Below are positions 33,346 to 44,287 of a DNA stretch of 64,000 nt, piece after piece. The notes beneath the pieces are model-generated. The model was not told the origin of the DNA, ran no database searches, and saw only the letters and a program-made list of their open reading frames with translations. A program made the translations under genes and the position numbers. Every line of letters starts with the position of its first letter. The first letter of the stretch is position 1. The DNA is from Talinum fruticosum (Eukaryota > Streptophyta > Magnoliopsida > Caryophyllales > Talinaceae): NCBI GenBank assembly GCA_021018815.1, contig JAITYX010000012.1:5443001-5507000 (forward strand). Reading direction: 5' to 3'.

Positions 33346-35325
33346 TGTAGGAATCGCGGTAGGCCGAGGCCCACCGACCTTCCCACTTGTTTTGGGTCTC
33401 TTTCTTAAAGATTGATTTTGAAGATGATTTTAGAATGTCGATTGTAGAATGTGGGCGTGAACTTTTTATTAAGATTTTTGAATTTTATTAAATCTAATTA
33501 GGGAATGTTTGAATAGAGGTTTTATTAATCATTTTATTTTAGTAATTATTTCAGAATTTCCAAGATCTTATTTTCTAATTAAGGAATAAATAAAGCTAGG
33601 GGTTTGGTCTTACCGTGAGGCCTTAAGGCCATATTGGTGTGAAAACACCAATCTGGACTGAAGCCTAACCTTCCGACAACCTAGTACAGGCAGCAGCTCG
33701 TGCCGGGCAAAGGCGAGTGCCGGCCGGAGGCGGGGCTGATGGAGTCGGCCTCGGCCTCTGTCCCGATGGGCTGATCCGGAACCTTAGCTTGCTGTTTTCG
33801 GAACCTCATATTGAGAGATGCAAATTTGAATAGAACAAAGAGTAAGATAAAGGAGTGGCCAATAAGTTTTTAGGAAAGAAAAACTAACAAAAACAAAAAT
33901 AAAGATTTGCTCTCTCGATCTTAGTATGGGAAGATTAAGAACGAAGAAGGCTAAAAATGATGCCATCGGTCTTTGAACCAAGAATCGGATTGGGGGCCAA
34001 GGGTACGAAACGTGGGGATAAACCCTTTCGTTCCGCCCGTCCAAAGACGAGCATTACTAGTTTGAATAGTCAATTAAAATGATGTAAAACAAACAAGCAA
34101 GCAGCATTTGAAGTGAAATTAAAAGCAACCAAACATAATAAAGAAAACAATAAAGAAAGTAATAAAGAAAGCGATAAAGAAAAGAAAAGCGAGAAATTAC
34201 ATCGATCGGGAGAAATTAAAAAGAGCAATTACATCTCTTAAACCACAATACGGAAAGCGATAAAAAGCAAGAAAGTAAATAAACCATTTAAAGGCTGAAA
34301 AATTGCCCTCGAGTCGTCCCACCTCGCTTATCCGGATCTCCACACTGGATCTCGATGCAACGACGACAAGTAAAAGAAAAGGGATTATCTTTATGAGATA
34401 TGTGCGTAGGGTATGGTAATGACCAGATGAATAAGTGCCCAGAGATTAGAATAATTGAATATTGTTGAGCACTTTGCATGGATTCAATGGCGATAAGTAA
34501 TAATTAGATGAATGTTTAAGATTGGTTTCAATGCATTAACGTTTAGATGAGAGTATTCTCGGTTAACTTTCTGCAGTGTGATGCTAAGACATGAAGTCGT
34601 GTGGGAATGAGAGCCAAGGCTCTCTATTTATAGGAGAGGACCTAGGTCACAAATAATTTAGGGTTTGCCTCCATTCAGCCGTCCAAACAGCTTGAAAATA
34701 AACCGCCAAATCTTAAGAGATAGAATCGGATCGTAAAGAGATAAAATCGGATAAAATCGGATGGCGAGCATCGGCCTATCGGGCGCCCTAGGGTTTCGTG
34801 CCCTAGCTGTGTCTCCACAGAATTCTCCATGCCCAAAATGTAGCATTCCACTTGATGCTTCTAGAAGGCAAGCGCCAGCCATGATGTCGTTCCGAGGGGA
34901 AGCTTCTAGCCTTTTGTGGGTTATCTCGGTGAAACTTAAACACAACACATTGATGCTCCCGATCATGAAATGCAACATTTTAAAGCCGTCTTCAGGTCGT
35001 CGGCTCCTTGTACTCTGGATAAAAGTAGAATGTTGTACATTGAACTAGGAATTTCCCAAGACACAGACATCGGACTCGACAATGTCTAAAGGCTCGGCCC
35101 AGCTTCTGAATGGTTTGAAAGAAAGATAATTTTTGGACTGAGCCAAGGCGAATCTCTGTTTATTTGGTGTTGCGGGTGTTTTGTGGTTTATCGGCTTATG
35201 TTGCACCAATCGATCACAATACCAAATCCGGATCCTCGAACAGGACTTGGGATTATCATCATCGGGCCAACAAAACAAAATACGTAAATAAAGAGATAAA
35301 GGACGACACTTTTTAGGTGTTTACA
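33346..35325 (-). repeat. Tat LTR L2, shared between elements B and C (about 2.0 kb)
   Basis: Complete LTR: the low edge TGTAGGAATCGCGG is next to the primer site of B, and the high edge reads, on -, TGTAAACACCTAAAAAGTGTC. It is the 5' LTR of B. On its other side it is joined to the integrase of element C, lacking polypurine tract and pol end, so it sits where C's 3' LTR should be. TATA box at 34624-34633 on the - strand. G+C-rich segment at 33640-33780. Confidence 0.88.
34624..34633 (-). promoter_or_regulatory. TATA box of Tat LTR L2
   Basis: The - strand CTCTCCTATAAATAGAGAGCC is the same as in L1. It is oriented to transcribe element B. Confidence 0.75.
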
Positions 35326-35344
35326 CTCGGTACACTCGGACATT

Positions 35345-36080
35345 ATGGAAGGCATTGAGGCACCTCTCATCCAATAATACTAACTCCTCATAACTTCCTT
35401 TGGCCCATTCTACTTCGGAATTCGGCTCTCAGCAATTATCCTTAACGAGGTAATAGCGATCTCAATTAGAAGGACTGCTTCCATGCCATAAACTAAAGAA
35501 TAAGGTGTTGCTCCCATAGAGGCTCGAATGGATGTTCTATAGCCCTACAAAGCGAAAGATAATTTGTCAGGCCAATCCTTATAAGTAATGCCATTTTCTC
35601 CACTATCTTCCGAATATTCTTATTAGCAGCCTCAATCTGCTCCATTGCTCTAAGGGCGATATGGGGAAGGTTTGTGATGTTGAATTTGTACTTATCCAAC
35701 AAATCCGCTACTTCCTTCTTAAAATGGCTACTATGATCACTTATTAACTCGTGAGGCACCCCATAATGACAAATAATATTTGGGTAATGAACTTGGCTAC
35801 TGTTTCGACGTTAAAGCTGCATAGGAAGTTGTCTCTACCCATTTAGTGAAGTAGTCAATTACTACTAACACAAATTCGTGACCATCTGTTTCTTTAGGAG
35901 TCATCTTGCCAATAATCTGTATTCCCTAAACCGAAAATGGTTAGGGTGAAGCTAATGTTGTAAGAAATAACGGTGGTTGGTGTTGTAAATTTGCATACAC
36001 CGACATTTACTGCACCTTCTAACAAAATCATGACAGTTTGATGCCATGGTTGACCAGTAATAACCAAGCCTCCGAACCTT
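35345..36080 (-). pseudogene. Tat integrase core, element C
   Basis: Integrase core of the second Tat internal region. 35493-35759 reads MPHELISDHSSHFKKEVADL, then LDKYKFNITNLPHIALRAME, then AANKNIRKIVEKMALL. The second catalytic Asp (in SDH) and the Glu of the EAANKN block are both visible. The GPY-type C-terminus and pol end are missing: at 35345 the sequence, still collinear with B's position 26490, jumps to LTR L2 through a short repeat, ACACTCGGTACACTCGG. Confidence 0.85.
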
Positions 36081-36806
36081 CTAGACCAACATGCTACCAT
36101 TCATATGAGGTTCACACTCTCCACCACGAATCTCCTCCATGATGCACTTTGCTTCATGTTGATTGACAAAAAGTAAGCTAATCCTAGAATTAGTTGTCTT
36201 GATAAATTGCCCTCGATTGATGAAGAATTGGGCAGCCAATATCCTAATGGCTCGTTGGGCTCTATATGTGGAGTCCAAGGGATACTCTTGCTTATCCAAA
36301 TACCGATAAATGTCATGATACCAACCGGGATGGTCAGCATTAGACACTTCCAATGTGCAAATGTGCACAAGATGACTCTGTTGCTCAATGTGAACAATCA
36401 TTGAGTGAATGTCGGTAGGGATATTAATCATGGATGCTAACTTAGCTAGTGAATCCGCAAATTGATTATCATCCCAAGGAAGGTAAGTAAAGGAGATGTT
36501 TTTAAAATGTTTGGACAATTTTGTCAAGTATGCTTGGTAGGGTGCCAAGGCTTCACTACGTACCTTCCACCTTTGCGATATCCGGTTGATGATTAAACTG
36601 GAGTCACCAAAAACCCCGATATTCTTGACCCCGATCTCTTTTGTAGCTTCAAGTCCTATGATACAAGCCTCGTACTCTACAACATTATTAGTGACCTTGA
36701 AGTTGAGTCCGATCGAAATGGGAGTATGTGCTCCTTCCAGCGAGTCTAAAAGAATTCTTACTCTAAAGCCCTTCCGATTGGAAGTGCCATCGAAATACTT
36801 ATCCAA
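36081..36806 (-). pseudogene. Tat archaeal-type RNase H plus integrase zinc domain, element C (241-codon open frame)
   Basis: This is the longest open frame in the window. Residues 1-130 form the second RNase H: MDKYFDGTSNRKGFRVRILL (where relatives have WTMYFDGASN), then VVEYEACIIGLEATKEIGVK, GDSSLIINRISQRWKVRSEA, and LPWDDNQFADSLAKLASMIN. Catalytic acidic residues Asp (YFDG), Glu (VEYEA), Asp (GDSS) and Asp (NQFADSLA) are present. Residues 130-200 are a linker. Residues 205-241 begin the integrase zinc domain, NQHEAKCIMEEIRGGECEPH. No ATG is expected, because this is an internal part of pol, and both sides carry stops. Openness over 241 codons suggests fairly recent decay. Confidence 0.9.
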
Positions 36807-38110
36807 ACGTCCACCTGTACTTGCAAATCATTTGGGAAGTCAAGGTGTTCGGGTTGCGATTCAGGCACGGGTAGATCAGCTAAGAAGTCCGATACTATCC
36901 TTCCTTTGATCGCTTTTGAGGGACGAACTTGAGTTTGAATTTGGATATATGACAGTCCATCGCGCTATCTTACTGCCGATAGTCGGTTTCTCAATTATGT
37001 ACTTAATAGGATCCATAGGTGCTACTACATGTATCGTGTGGGCTAACATATAATGTTTGAGCTTGTTGGTAGCCTTGACTAATGCCAATGATGTCTTCTC
37101 TAATGGCATGTATCTAGTCTCGTAGTCCAAGAACTTCTTGCTTAGATAGTAGATCGCGCGTTCTTCTTTCCCGTCTCGTTGAGCTAGCGGGGCTCCCATA
37201 GTTATTTCCGGTAAGGTGAGATATAGAAGTAAAGGTTTCCTTCGTTAGGATGGAACTAACACTTGGAGGATTTGTGAGGTATTCCTTAACCTTCTCGAAT
37301 GCTTGTTGGCACTTGGTATCCCGAATTAGCTCGGATCCTTTCTTTAATTTCTTGAAAATAAGTTCACGTGACCATAGTCGGTTTGGATATAAAATGACCG
37401 ATGTACTGTAAACGTCCGATGAAGCCCCTTATTTCTTTTTCGTACCTGGTGAGGGATCTCCCGAATGGCTTTGATCATGGATGGATCAACTTCAATTCGT
37501 CTAAGACTAACAACATAGCCTAACAGTTTACCCGAGGTCACTCCAAAGACAAACTTTTGAGGATTAAGGCGTATGTTGTACTTCCCGAGTTTGTGGAAGA
37601 ATTTTATCAAGTTTGATAAGTGCCCTGTCTTATCTTTGGATTTTATGATCATATCATCTACGTATACTTCGCTTTTTTATGGATCATATCATGTAGTAGT
37701 GTTGTTGTTGTTCTCCGATATGGTGGACCAACATTTTTGAGCCCAAATGGGATCATCACATAACGATAAGTCCCCCTTTGAGTGATGAAGGTTGTCTTTT
37801 CGATATCTTTTTGAGCATGTTCACTTGATTATACCCAACATAATCGTCTATGAACGAGAGTAGAGCATGACCTAATGTATTATCTACTAGGAGATCGATA
37901 TGAGCCAACGAGAAATCATCTTTACAACTGGCCTTGTTTAAATCCCCGAAGTCGACACACATACGAACCTTGCCATCTTTCTTCGGGACCGGAACTATAT
38001 TTACTACCCACCGAGGATAGTTAACTACCTTAATGAACCTAGCCTCTAACAGACTTCCGAACCTCTTCCTTAATCTTCAAAGCCTATTTTGGTTTCATCC
38101 TCCTCAACTT
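36807..38110 (-). pseudogene. Tat reverse transcriptase and RNase H, element C
   Basis: From high to low coordinates: the RT start MCVDFGDLNKASCKDDFSLA, then IDLLVDNTLGHALLSFIDDY, then VGYNQV (37756-37962); the active site EVYVDDMIIKS, with YVDD at 37653-37664; then SGKLLGYVVSLRRIEVDPSM (37344-37652). RNase H follows with MGAPLAQRDGKEERAIYYLS, then KKFLDYETRYMPLEKTSLAL (36876-37199). The core residues needed for polymerisation are all visible, but frameshifts separate the pieces. This segment shows what element B has lost between 28595 and 28615. Confidence 0.88.
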
Positions 38111-39217
38111 TTGCTTAATTGGCTTGGCATCATCGTCAGCAGAATTTTGTGTTCGTTATACTCGGATCTATACCTGGCATGTCTTTGTAAGACCATGTAA
38201 AGACATCGATAGATTCCGTAAGGAGCGAAGTGAATTGCTTCGCTCTTCTCGCATCCAAAGTTTTCCCAATCTTACCTTCTTGGGGTTGATCAACCGAGCC
38301 CAAGTTAATTGTTATTGTTTCCTTTACTATTGATGAGCAATTTTCACGATCTTTCATAGGTTTTATTAATTATTTAGGAATTTTTGCTCATCATTAGAGG
38401 CAAAACAATTAAGAGTAAGAGGAGGCAAGTAAGTGGAAAGGTTCACTTTATTGAATGAAGCAACGAGTACATTAGTCTCGGAAATAGAATTAGAAACGAC
38501 GGAACTAGGAAAAGAACTAAAAACAACAGGAGGAAAAGTACAAGCCCTAGCACTAGACTCGGAAAGAGGATGCACTCCTAGGCTAACAGACAAATTCATA
38601 GCCCTCCTCGGTGTCAATCCAAGTAACATGGTTGGACCCTTCAATCTCTATGTCCGTGATGAACCTGGATTGATCAAACTACGAGCTGCGACATAGCTTG
38701 TGACGATGATCGAGACCGAGTACCCTTCTAAATTACCCTCTTGTCCGAACGGAAGACCGAAAATATTGTTTCCGACAAGGTTGGTCCGATCGATGTGGAC
38801 TGTCCCTTCTAAGGAGGTAAAGTGCCTCCTCTTCCGGAATATAACAATCAATGAAAATCTCCGGACACTGGTACCAGGATGACTCTTCCCTTGATGTAGT
38901 AGGGCTTAGGAAAACCATAACACGGGAAATTGTCTCCTTCTCTTATAAACTGCCCATTCGAGTATATGGAAAGAGCTTAATAGAGTAGACTGTGTATGGT
39001 GCAGTCCTTTTGCTTGAACCTCCCACTTGACTTGAGCTATTTACTTGGCAGTAGGTTGATAGCCTAGTCCAAAGTTATAATTATTAGTGGGCCCTAAGGG
39101 GTGGAAAAATAAGGTAGTGCCCTTTGGCTCGCAAAGAAGACCAGGAAAATATCCCTTCTTCCGAAGCATCAAATGGATACTAGGATTGCCATAAGGGATG
39201 AAGCTAAGGGCCATCAT
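38111..39217 (-). pseudogene. Tat RT N-terminus and protease-RT linker, element C
   Basis: Linker reading TSLEGTVHIDRTNLVGNNIF, then GLPFGQEGNLEGYSV (38648-38851), and KVNLSTYLPPLTLNCFASND (38366-38644). It is collinear with B 28620-29440. At about 39217, inside the start of protease, the sequence jumps to the AAAACACACTAC end of the 5' leader. Protease, gag and most of the leader (about 3.8 kb as measured in B) are missing. Confidence 0.8.
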
Positions 39218-39286
39218 TAAAACACACTACTCAAGTTTTCAAGTTTCGCCCTCTTAATAAAAAGTTATTCCTAGCGGAGTTTCCAC
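39218..39286 (-). other. Leader end and decayed primer-binding site, element C
   Basis: This keeps the last bases of the Tat leader. The primer site on the - strand reads TGGAAACTCCGCTAGG, two changes from the L2 copy in its first eleven bases (TGGCGACTCCA). It is followed within a few bases by the LTR end. Confidence 0.65.
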
Positions 39287-40174
39287 TATAGGAACCACAG
39301 CTGGCCGGGGCCGCTAAGCTTCCCCACTTGTGTTGGGTCTCTTTTTTGAAGATTATTTTTGAAGATGGTTTCATATAGTCGATTTTAGAATGTGGGGATG
39401 AACCTTTTATTAAGATTTCTAAAATTGATTAAATCCGATTAGTCAAAGTTTGAATGGCGGTTTTATTAATTATTTTATTTTAATAATTATTTTTAGAATT
39501 CCGGGGATCTTATTTTCTAATCAAGGAATAAATAAAATTAAGGTTTTGATCCTGTCATGAGGCTTTAGGGCCGATTGGTGTGAAAACATCAATCCGGACC
39601 GAAGCCTCGCCTGCCGACCACTCGGTGTGGGCGGCAGCACTGTACCAGTGGTGGCCGGCGTCGGCCAGAGGCAAGAGCCGATAGAATCAGCCTAGGCCTC
39701 CACCTTGCTTGGCAGATCTAGAACCTATTCTTATTTTTCCTGCAACCGGATGCAAATTTGAATAGAATAAAACATAAAATAAAGGAGTCTCCAGTTAGTT
39801 TTTAGGAAAGAAAAACTAACAAAAACAAGAGGTAAAGATTTTCTCTCTCGATCATAGTATGGAAAAAGTAAGACCGAAAAAGGCCAAAATGACTCCATCG
39901 GTCTTTGAATCGACAATCGGATTCGGGGGCAAGGGTACGAAATGTAGGGAAAACCCTTCCGTTCCGCCCATCCGAAGACGACCATTACTAATTCGAGTAG
40001 TAAATTTAAATGATGTAAAACAAACACGCATACGGCATATTACAATGAAAAATAAAAGCAACCAAACATAATAAATAAAGTGATAAAGAAAGCGCTAAAG
40101 AAAGCAATAAAGGAAAGAAAAGTGAGAAATAAAAGAATTACATCGGTTGGGGAGGAATTTAAAGAAGCAATTAC
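39287..40174 (-). repeat. Tat LTR L3, 5' LTR of element C (truncated)
   Basis: The 3' (U5-side) 0.9 kb of a Tat LTR is collinear with L2 from 33346 to about 34230, including the G+C-rich segment (39590-39720) and the GAAAGAAAAACTAACAAAAAC run. It stops at about 40174, where an Athila LTR begins; the two share ATCAATTT-like bases at the joint. Its promoter half and 5' edge are gone. Confidence 0.85.
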
Positions 40175-41116
40175 ATCAATTTGTGTGTTGATGATAAATA
40201 ATAATTTGCATGGTGGATATAGATTATACTTAGTGCTTTTCATAAATTTGATATCTTTGATAATTATTTATTTGCTTTTTAGTTATTTTACTTAGTTTGT
40301 CAATTTTTATTTTTAAATTTATTGTCTTTTATTATTAATTTTGTTATTCCCTCCTTAAATAACAGTATTTTAAGTTAGTTTTAGGAATTTTATTTTAATT
40401 TAATTTTGAGTCTTTATATATTCTAATTTTTAGATTATTTTTCTATCGAGCTTTTGTTATTTTGAGTTAGTTTGTTGGAAATTAGGTTAAAAATAGTTTC
40501 TTTTATTATTTTTCCTATTTTATCTTATTTTAGGGTTTAGATAGAGTCCTAATTAGCATTGATTAAATTTTAGAATTTTTGGAAGTGATTCAATAATTTT
40601 TCAAATTTAATTCTTGAATTTAATTACTTGCATGTTTTTAGTCTAAATACATTCGTAATTTCGATTTTAAATTTTATTTTTAAATTTTTAGGATCTGGTT
40701 AGGTCAAGAAAATTAGGATTAGTATTCTGAATAACTTTAATATTCATTTTCGTAATTAATGTAGTGCAAAATTTTACTTATTTAATTTTCTATTTTAGAT
40801 TTGTTTTATTTTCTCGCTTTATTTTTATGTCCTATTATTCCAAAAAATATATACAAAACTATTTGTGGGTTATTATAATTTTTATATTCTATATAAATTA
40901 TTTATTTAGTAGTACATAATTTTCTATGATTTATAGTTATTAATTTTCTAAGCTATATTTTATATTTTGATTTTAAGAGTAGTAAATTTAATTAGATTAA
41001 AGCTTGTATGTTATTATATCTTTCCTCGTGTATTCGATCCCTACCTTTTTATGTTATACTGTTAATTATATAAGCCTAAGTAGTATTTTAGTTTATAATT
41101 GTACGACAAGCTAACA
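40175..41116 (+). repeat. Athila 5' LTR fragment
   Basis: Collinear with 45921-46857, the right end of the complete Athila LTR. It starts ATCAATTTGTGTGTTGATG and ends GACAAGCTAACA. By eye the two differ by only a few percent. Very AT-rich. The left 1.6 kb of the LTR is missing at the Tat joint. Confidence 0.88.
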
Positions 41117-41121
41117 ACTTT

Positions 41122-41140
41122 TGGCAACGTTGCTCGGGAA
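41122..41140 (+). other. Athila primer-binding site
   Basis: TGGCAACGTTGCTCGGGAA lies five bases after the LTR. It is a mutated form of the Athila site TGGCGCCGTTGCCGGGGA (tRNA-Asp type, from memory). Confidence 0.8.
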
Positions 41141-41329
41141 AGAAATAAATAGCTTTTAGTTTTTATTTAATTTAGATTTACTACTTTTATTAGTTCGTTG
41201 TGACTAATAGTTTTTTTTTTTGTATTTTTTTAGTGTTTATTTTATTTTGACAAGGAGCATACATTTAACGAGGTTGAAAGCCAAGTAAGTGATTCGATTA
41301 CTGTTTACGTAAGTTGTGAAATTATTGAG

Positions 41330-42822
41330 ATGACTACTTTACGTGAATTTTTGCACCAAACTTGGATACGCAGCTTACGCTTATTTCATATCCTGCATTG
41401 AATCAACCACTTAAATTGAACTCTGGACTTTTAAATTTGTTACCTAAATTTCATGGAGTGCCTGGTGAGGACCCGGATCGTCATATCAATGAGTTTATTA
41501 CTATATATTCCACCATGCAACTTAAGGGAATCACCCAAGATCAAATTATGTTTAGAATCTTTCCCTTTTCACTGCAAGGTAACGTTAAAGATTGTTTCTA
41601 TTACCTATCCCCTGCAACATTCACTACATGGACCCAAATTCATAAATCATTTTTAGAGAAATTTTTCGGTACATCTAGGATTGGGTCCATTAGAAAGGAA
41701 ATTTGTCACATTAAACGAGTTGATTGGGGAGACTTTTTATGAATATTGGGAGTGTTTTAATAAATTATCTCGCTAGTTGTACCCAACATCAAATTTTTGA
41801 GAATTTATTAATTTAATATTTTTAATGAAAGTTTATTGCCAATAGATGGAAATATGGTAGATGTTGATAGTGGAGGAGTCTTATTTAATAAGACTCCAGC
41901 TCAAGCTAGAGAACTCTTTAATATTATGGCCCAAAATACTCAACAATTCGGAATTGGAGATACCCAGGTTTAGGAGAATTAATGAGTTCGGTTTAGGTCT
42001 ATCTGTAGAGACCCAATTGTCCCAAATTACTGTTATGGTGAACAAACTGGTCAATAAATAAGAAATATTAGTTTATAGTATTTGTTGTTTAGAGGGTCAT
42101 GTTGTTGATGCATGTCCTACACAACAATGAGGGCATGTAAATGCTATTTTTTTCAACTAAGGTCAAATGAACTATAACTCATTCTCCAACACTTACGAAG
42201 AATGGAAGGACTATCATAACCTTAGGTATGGATTTGAAGAAAACCCCTAGAATTTGACCAATCTGTTGCTCGAGATAGAACTAATTATCTCTTACGAGCA
42301 AATTATTAAAAAGATGGATGACCGAGAAAAGGAGACCGACCTTAGGTTCCAAAGGTTAGAGATGACCATTAAGCGAGTTCAAGAGAGACAAATTGCCAAT
42401 GCTAAAATAATTAGCAACCTACAAGCCCAAATGCAATCTCAACCTTTCCAAGATCGAAAAGAAAATGTCGGTGTCAAAACACTTAATAGTGGGAAAGAAT
42501 TAGAGGAACCTAGGAAAAACATAGAGGTAGAGCCGAATTAGAGGTTAAGGAATCGAACTTGACGAAAACAAAGATAATGCTTCTAATGCTAAGGAAAATA
42601 GGTAATAAGAAAGATCTTTACGAGCCTATCCCACCTTTTTCTAGTAGATTGATGAGAACAACTCCTAAGATAGACGATGCAATTGAAGATATCATAGAAA
42701 TATCTAGGAAGGAAGAAACAAACATTCCTCTTCTCGATACCATGAAACGGGAACTTTGTTACGCTAAGTTCTTTAAAGATCTATTCACGAACAAATTAAA
42801 ATTAAAAAGGAACAAAAAATAA
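41330..42822 (+). pseudogene. Athila gag
   Basis: Gag of an Athila-lineage Ty3/gypsy element. The ATG at 41330 gives MTTLREF. One base is missing near 41350 compared with the second copy at 47064, so the main frame (41362-41742) continues as DTQLTLISYPALNQPLKLNS, then LLPKFHGVPGEDPDRHINEF, then FPFSLQGNVKDCFYYLSPAT, then FLEKFFGTSRIGSIRKEICH. These are standard Athila gag blocks. Later comes GGVLFNKTPAQARELFNIMA, then QNTQQFG (41870-41960), a degenerate zinc-knuckle region near 42080-42120, a coiled-coil segment (42254-42541), and the gag-pol linker IPPFSSRLMRTTPK, then NIPLLDTMKRELCYAKFFKD (42620-42790). The frame ends at 42822, where protease should follow. Confidence 0.88.
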
Positions 42823-44273
42823 GTGTGAGGGGAGAATACATATGCTTGTTTTCCGAAAGAAATTTCCCGCTAATTGCAAGTGTGCAGGAGACCAGATCTT
42901 TTTAGTATGAGAAATGCAACTGAATGATCCTTGAGCCGCAAAGGTGTCGAGCCAAAGATAGTAAACAAAGGCGCTGGTTAGGAGGCAACCCAACATTTTT
43001 CAGGGAAGTTTCTATAATTTTTGCTTTTTTATTTTATTTTGCATGTATTACGGACAATGCATGAATTAAGTGTGGGGAGTTTCTAATTTTATGCATTTAT
43101 CTTTTTATCTTATTTTTTTGGGAAAAACAATTTAGTGTGTTTCTTATGCAGAAATGCATGAACATGAGTATATGCTAGGTTAACTTGCTTAAATTTTTCT
43201 GTTTATAGTTTTTTTTCTTTGTAAGTGAGAAATTTGAGCATGTTAATTGTCATTCGGAGTTGTTTAAGTTGATCTTCATATATTTCTTCAATTAGTGACG
43301 ATCATAATTTTTCATTTTTATTTGATCATGTTATATGACTGTGATAGAGGTAATAAATTGAGTTAAATCGTTCACTAAACTATTGAATTTAGCGGATAAC
43401 TCATTGAAAATTTGATTTTTCTTGTCTTACATGTTAAAGCTTAGAATATGTTTGTTTACCAACACAGGTTTGTTCGAGTGGTACTACACTTATTCCCCTT
43501 ATGCGACTTGTGCATGGAAAAGACCTATCTTGGAAAAGTTAACTCCGTTAAGGGCCGTTTACAACTCGAAACACACCAAGCAATAACAAAAATTAAAAAA
43601 AAAGGAAAAATGTTAGTTTACCAACATGGGTCGGAGTTGGTGGCTCGGCACCATTTCCCTTTAAGTTTAGGTCTCAAGTTGAGCACTGTATGAATGGAGT
43701 AACCCATGCTGGGAGAGTTGTGCCCCTTTTTGGCCGATCAATGGCTCGAACCATACTAACAAACAAAAGAAAGTATTAAGCCCAACACCTCTATTTGGGT
43801 GAGTGTGAGACAGGGAGTGTTATATGTTTAAGACCCTATATGAGCCTCGAATATGTGCTCGAATGGAGTTAGAAAAAAATGAAAAAAGGAGAAAAAAAGT
43901 GAAATAAAAGTTTGTAAGACAAGTTTATTATCAATTTTTAGTTAGTTATCTGTTGATTCGGTTTCTCTATAACCATATTGCACCTTAACTTTTCTCATCC
44001 TAAACCTTTTTAGACCTCTTGGCCGGTATGTACATGTTTGAATAAGATGGATAATTTTTTTTATTGTTGCTTAATTGAAAGAGATATTGTGAAACTCTTT
44101 GATGACAATGCAATGTTTAGTTTTTCACTTGCTTGGAAAGATAACTTTTAATGAAATTGTTTTTGAAGAAAGACAAACCTAGTGTATACTTTATGTTTTA
44201 TGTGTGTATTTATAAGAAAACATAATTTTAGGTTGAGTCTTTGATTTCTTTACACGAGGGTGTTCAAAGTCTA
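42823..44273 (+). other. Athila 3' untranslated region; pol absent
   Basis: Directly after gag comes the conserved 3' region of Athila elements, marked by AAAGGCGCTGGTTAGGAGGC, then AACCCAACA, at 42967-42995 and by AAGTGTGGGGA at 43070-43080. No protease, RT, RNase H or integrase is present on either strand up to the polypurine tract. Two related segments around 43448 and 43609 (GTTTACCAACA-type) may be a degenerate duplication. The layout is LTR - gag - 3' region - LTR. Confidence 0.75.
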
Positions 44274-44287
44274 TGTGTAGGGGAATT
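44274..44287 (+). other. Athila polypurine tract
   Basis: GTGTAGGGGAATT lies immediately before the LTR start TGTTAAG at 44288. Confidence 0.7.

Noticed and set aside
34761..35048. 95-codon frame on + inside LTR L2
   Set aside because: The equivalent frame in L1 (20186-20419) is interrupted differently and lies in LTR promoter-side DNA; no selection is apparent.
36081..36806. A stand-alone host RNase H gene
   Set aside because: Flanking RNase H, RT and integrase segments are collinear with Tat pol on the same strand; no ATG, promoter or exon structure of its own.
43448..43693. Small cysteine-containing protein on +
   Set aside because: Lies in the Athila 3' untranslated region, with a degenerate internal repeat and no match to a known domain.
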